A stretch of 7,553 bases of DNA from Clostridia bacterium (lineage in GTDB: Bacteria; Bacillota_A; Clostridia; Oscillospirales; CAG-382). This document shows, in pieces, positions 6,472 through 7,553 of the stretch (within the stretch, counting starts at the first letter, position 1; each line of letters opens with the position of its first letter). Below the pieces are notes generated by a model. That model saw only the letters and a program-made list of their open reading frames with translations, did not search any database and was not told the origin of the DNA. A program made the translations under genes and the position numbers. The DNA is taken from positions 1 through 7,553 of the forward strand of contig JAGACN010000045.1 in NCBI GenBank assembly GCA_017614095.1, in the 5' to 3' direction.

Positions 6472-6491
6472 AATTTTTTCATGCGAAGCAG

Positions 6492-6520
6492 AGTATACCA
6501 TACCTTTTTCCGGAAATCAA
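6492..6520 (-). promoter_or_regulatory. Strong rpmE promoter with UP-like A-tract
   Basis: On the minus strand the -35 box TTGATT (6520-6515) and -10 box TATACT (6497-6492) are 17 bases apart, and TGG just before the -10 makes it an extended -10. An A-tract interrupted by one G (6539-6524) lies three bases upstream of the -35, in the position of an UP element, as often seen for ribosomal genes. Transcription should start near 6485. Confidence 0.85.
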
Positions 6521-6550
6521 GGGTTTTTTTTCTTTTTTTGGAAGGTTTTC

Positions 6551-6579
6551 TTGCATTCCGGATGGAAAAGCGGTAGAAT
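6551..6579 (+). promoter_or_regulatory. Promoter for the PhnP-like hydrolase gene and queA
   Basis: TTGCAT (6551-6556) and TAGAAT (6574-6579) are separated by 17 bases on the plus strand. Transcription should start near 6586, about 40 bases before the ATG at 6626. It is divergent from the rpmE promoter; the two -35 boxes are about 30 bp apart with the A/T tract between them. The 6421-6625 gap holds these two promoters and the rpmE leader and no additional gene that I can support. Confidence 0.75.
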
Positions 6580-6625
6580 GAAAAACGCTGTACGATAATA
6601 ATTTATTCTAATTCGGGGGAAACCT

Positions 6626-7462
6626 ATGAAACTGACGTATCTGGGAACCGCCGCGGCGGAAGGATGGCCGGCTCTGTTCTGCCGGTGCGAATACTGCATG
6701 AAGGCGCTGGCCGCCGGGGGACGGAATCTGCGCTCACGCTCGCAGGCTATGGTCAACGACGATCTGCTGATCGATTTCCCGGCCGATTCCTTTGCCCATA
6801 TGCAGGCAAACCGGTTGGATTTCTCGGCGGTCCAAACGCTGCTGGTCACCCATTCCCATCTGGATCATTTCGCGCCGGCGGACCTGCATCTGCGGAATTC
6901 GGCCTATTACGCGCACAATCTGTCGTCGGACCATCTAGATCTGTACGCGAACGAACGCGTTCTGCAAATGCTCGAATCGGAGTGCCGGGTGCGCGTCGAA
7001 GAACCGAACGCGGACGGGCTGACGGCCCATCTGGCGACTGCATACACGCCTTTCCGGACCGGCCGGTATACGGTCACGCCGCTGCCCGCCAGACACGGGG
7101 AGGGCGAGAACGCCCTCAACTATCTGATCTCCGACGGCGAACGGACGCTTCTGTATCTGCACGATACCGGCATGCCGAAAGAGGGCGTTTACGAGTATCT
7201 CCGCGACAACGCCGTCCATGCCGACCTGATCTCCTATGACTGCACCTACGTGGCGCTGCCGTCCGCCGGCGGACACCTCGGCCTGGATACCTGTCCGGTC
7301 GTCCGCCAACGGCTGGAAGAGATCGGCGTCAGCGGCTCGGATACCGTCTCGGTCATCAACCATTTCTCGCACAACGGGAAACTGATCCACGACGAACTGG
7401 TCCCGGCGGCGGAAGCCCTCGGCTTTTTGACTTCCTACGACGGGATGGAGCTTACGTTTTGA
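6626..7462 (+). CDS. Metallo-beta-lactamase-fold hydrolase, PhnP-like
   Basis: The 278-residue product has a metallo-beta-lactamase fold with a PhnP-type N terminus: LGTAAAEGWPALFCRCEYC (6-24), whose Cys19, Cys21 and Cys24 match the CxCxxC structural zinc site known in PhnP. The catalytic metal motif is HSHLDH (76-81). Later ligands are likely His157 (PARHGEG), Asp180 (LHDTG) and His246 (NHFSHNG); YDCTY (204-208) and GGHLGL (215-220) also fit PhnP relatives. PhnP hydrolyses phosphoribosyl cyclic phosphate in phosphonate breakdown. No phn genes are visible here, so the substrate may instead be another cyclic phosphodiester; I do not assign the gene name. It should be cytosolic. The start at 6626 follows GGGGGA (6615-6620) five bases upstream. 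The stop overlaps the queA start, so the two are probably one transcription unit. Confidence 0.88.
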   Translation: MKLTYLGTAAAEGWPALFCRCEYCMKALAAGGRNLRSRSQAMVNDDLLIDFPADSFAHMQANRLDFSAVQTLLVTHSHLDHFAPADLHLRNSAYYAHNLSSDHLDLYANERVLQMLESECRVRVEEPNADGLTAHLATAYTPFRTGRYTVTPLPARHGEGENALNYLISDGERTLLYLHDTGMPKEGVYEYLRDNAVHADLISYDCTYVALPSAGGHLGLDTCPVVRQRLEEIGVSGSDTVSVINHFSHNGKLIHDELVPAAEALGFLTSYDGMELTF

Positions 7463-7553
7463 CGGCGCGTGAGACGGCTCCGGATCTGCTTGCGCGTTCC
7501 GCCTATGCGTACGATCTGCCCGAAGAACTGATCGCCCAGACGCCGTCCGAGAA
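7459..7553 (+). CDS. queA: tRNA ribosyltransferase-isomerase QueA, N-terminal fragment cut by the window edge
   Basis: The last 31 codons encode TARETAPDLLARSAYAYDLPEELIAQTPSE after the start. The block YDLPEELIAQTPSE is the hallmark N terminus of QueA, which transfers and isomerises the ribosyl group of S-adenosylmethionine onto preQ1-tRNA to give epoxyqueuosine at the wobble base. The rest of the protein lies beyond the window. No ATG or GTG is in frame. The TTG at 7459 has GGAG (7447-7450) eight bases upstream and shares bases with the preceding stop (TTGA, 7459-7462), a classic translational coupling arrangement. With this start the protein has about 13 extra residues before the conserved block compared with typical QueA. 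Confidence 0.85.
   Translation, partial: MTARETAPDLLARSAYAYDLPEELIAQTPSE

Noticed and set aside
6524..6539. T-tract on the plus strand as a possible terminator
   Set aside because: No adequate GC-rich stem precedes it, only a 4-bp CCTT/AAGG pairing, and no plus-strand gene ends there. It fits better as an UP-like A-tract for rpmE on the other strand.
4669..6576. A 635-codon open frame on the plus strand opposite hflX and rpmE
   Set aside because: It spans two well-supported minus-strand genes, two promoters and a terminator, and has no recognisable domain. The lack of stops follows from codon bias of hflX.

Overview
The window looks like an ordinary chromosomal segment of a moderately GC-rich Bacillota (Clostridia-like) bacterium. 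This rests on AGGAGG-type ribosome binding sites, sigma-A-like promoters with 17-bp spacers, short intergenic gaps, a lipoprotein CapA, a zinc-type ribosomal protein L31 and a Clostridia-style thymidylate kinase. No mobile element, CRISPR array, tRNA or rRNA is visible. The species cannot be named from the sequence alone.

Layout. Seven genes lie on the minus strand and two on the plus strand, with the strand switch at 6421-6625. Read in transcription order on the minus strand, rpmE (6420-6220) has a strong promoter with an A-tract resembling an UP element. It is followed by a hairpin terminator (6200-6171) and then hflX (6147-4825). A near-consensus promoter whose -35 box overlaps the hflX stop codon serves the capA-like lipoprotein gene (4763-3369), which ends in a strong terminator (3352-3317). 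A further promoter (TTGTAT-17-TATAAT, 3275-3247) starts a four-gene run: thymidylate kinase (3212-2529), DJ-1/PfpI protein (2524-1979), CPBP membrane protease (1958-1011) and the N-terminal part of an MltG-type lytic transglycosylase (937 to beyond base 1). On the plus strand, a promoter at 6551-6579 drives a PhnP-like metallo-beta-lactamase-fold hydrolase (6626-7462). Its stop codon overlaps the TTG start of queA, which runs off the right edge.

How the genes fit together. The themes are housekeeping: ribosome function and rescue (L31, HflX), tRNA modification (QueA), nucleotide supply (dTMP kinase), protein or metabolite repair (DJ-1) and envelope maintenance (CapA-like lipoprotein, CPBP protease, MltG). 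The strongest second-look items are regulatory or start-site puzzles rather than a new system. The mltG gene has a strong Shine-Dalgarno followed at ideal spacing by an in-frame ATC rather than ATG. hflX sits just behind a terminator. The thymidylate kinase carries NRY where the family normally has DRY. I did not find convincing evidence for a previously undescribed biological system.
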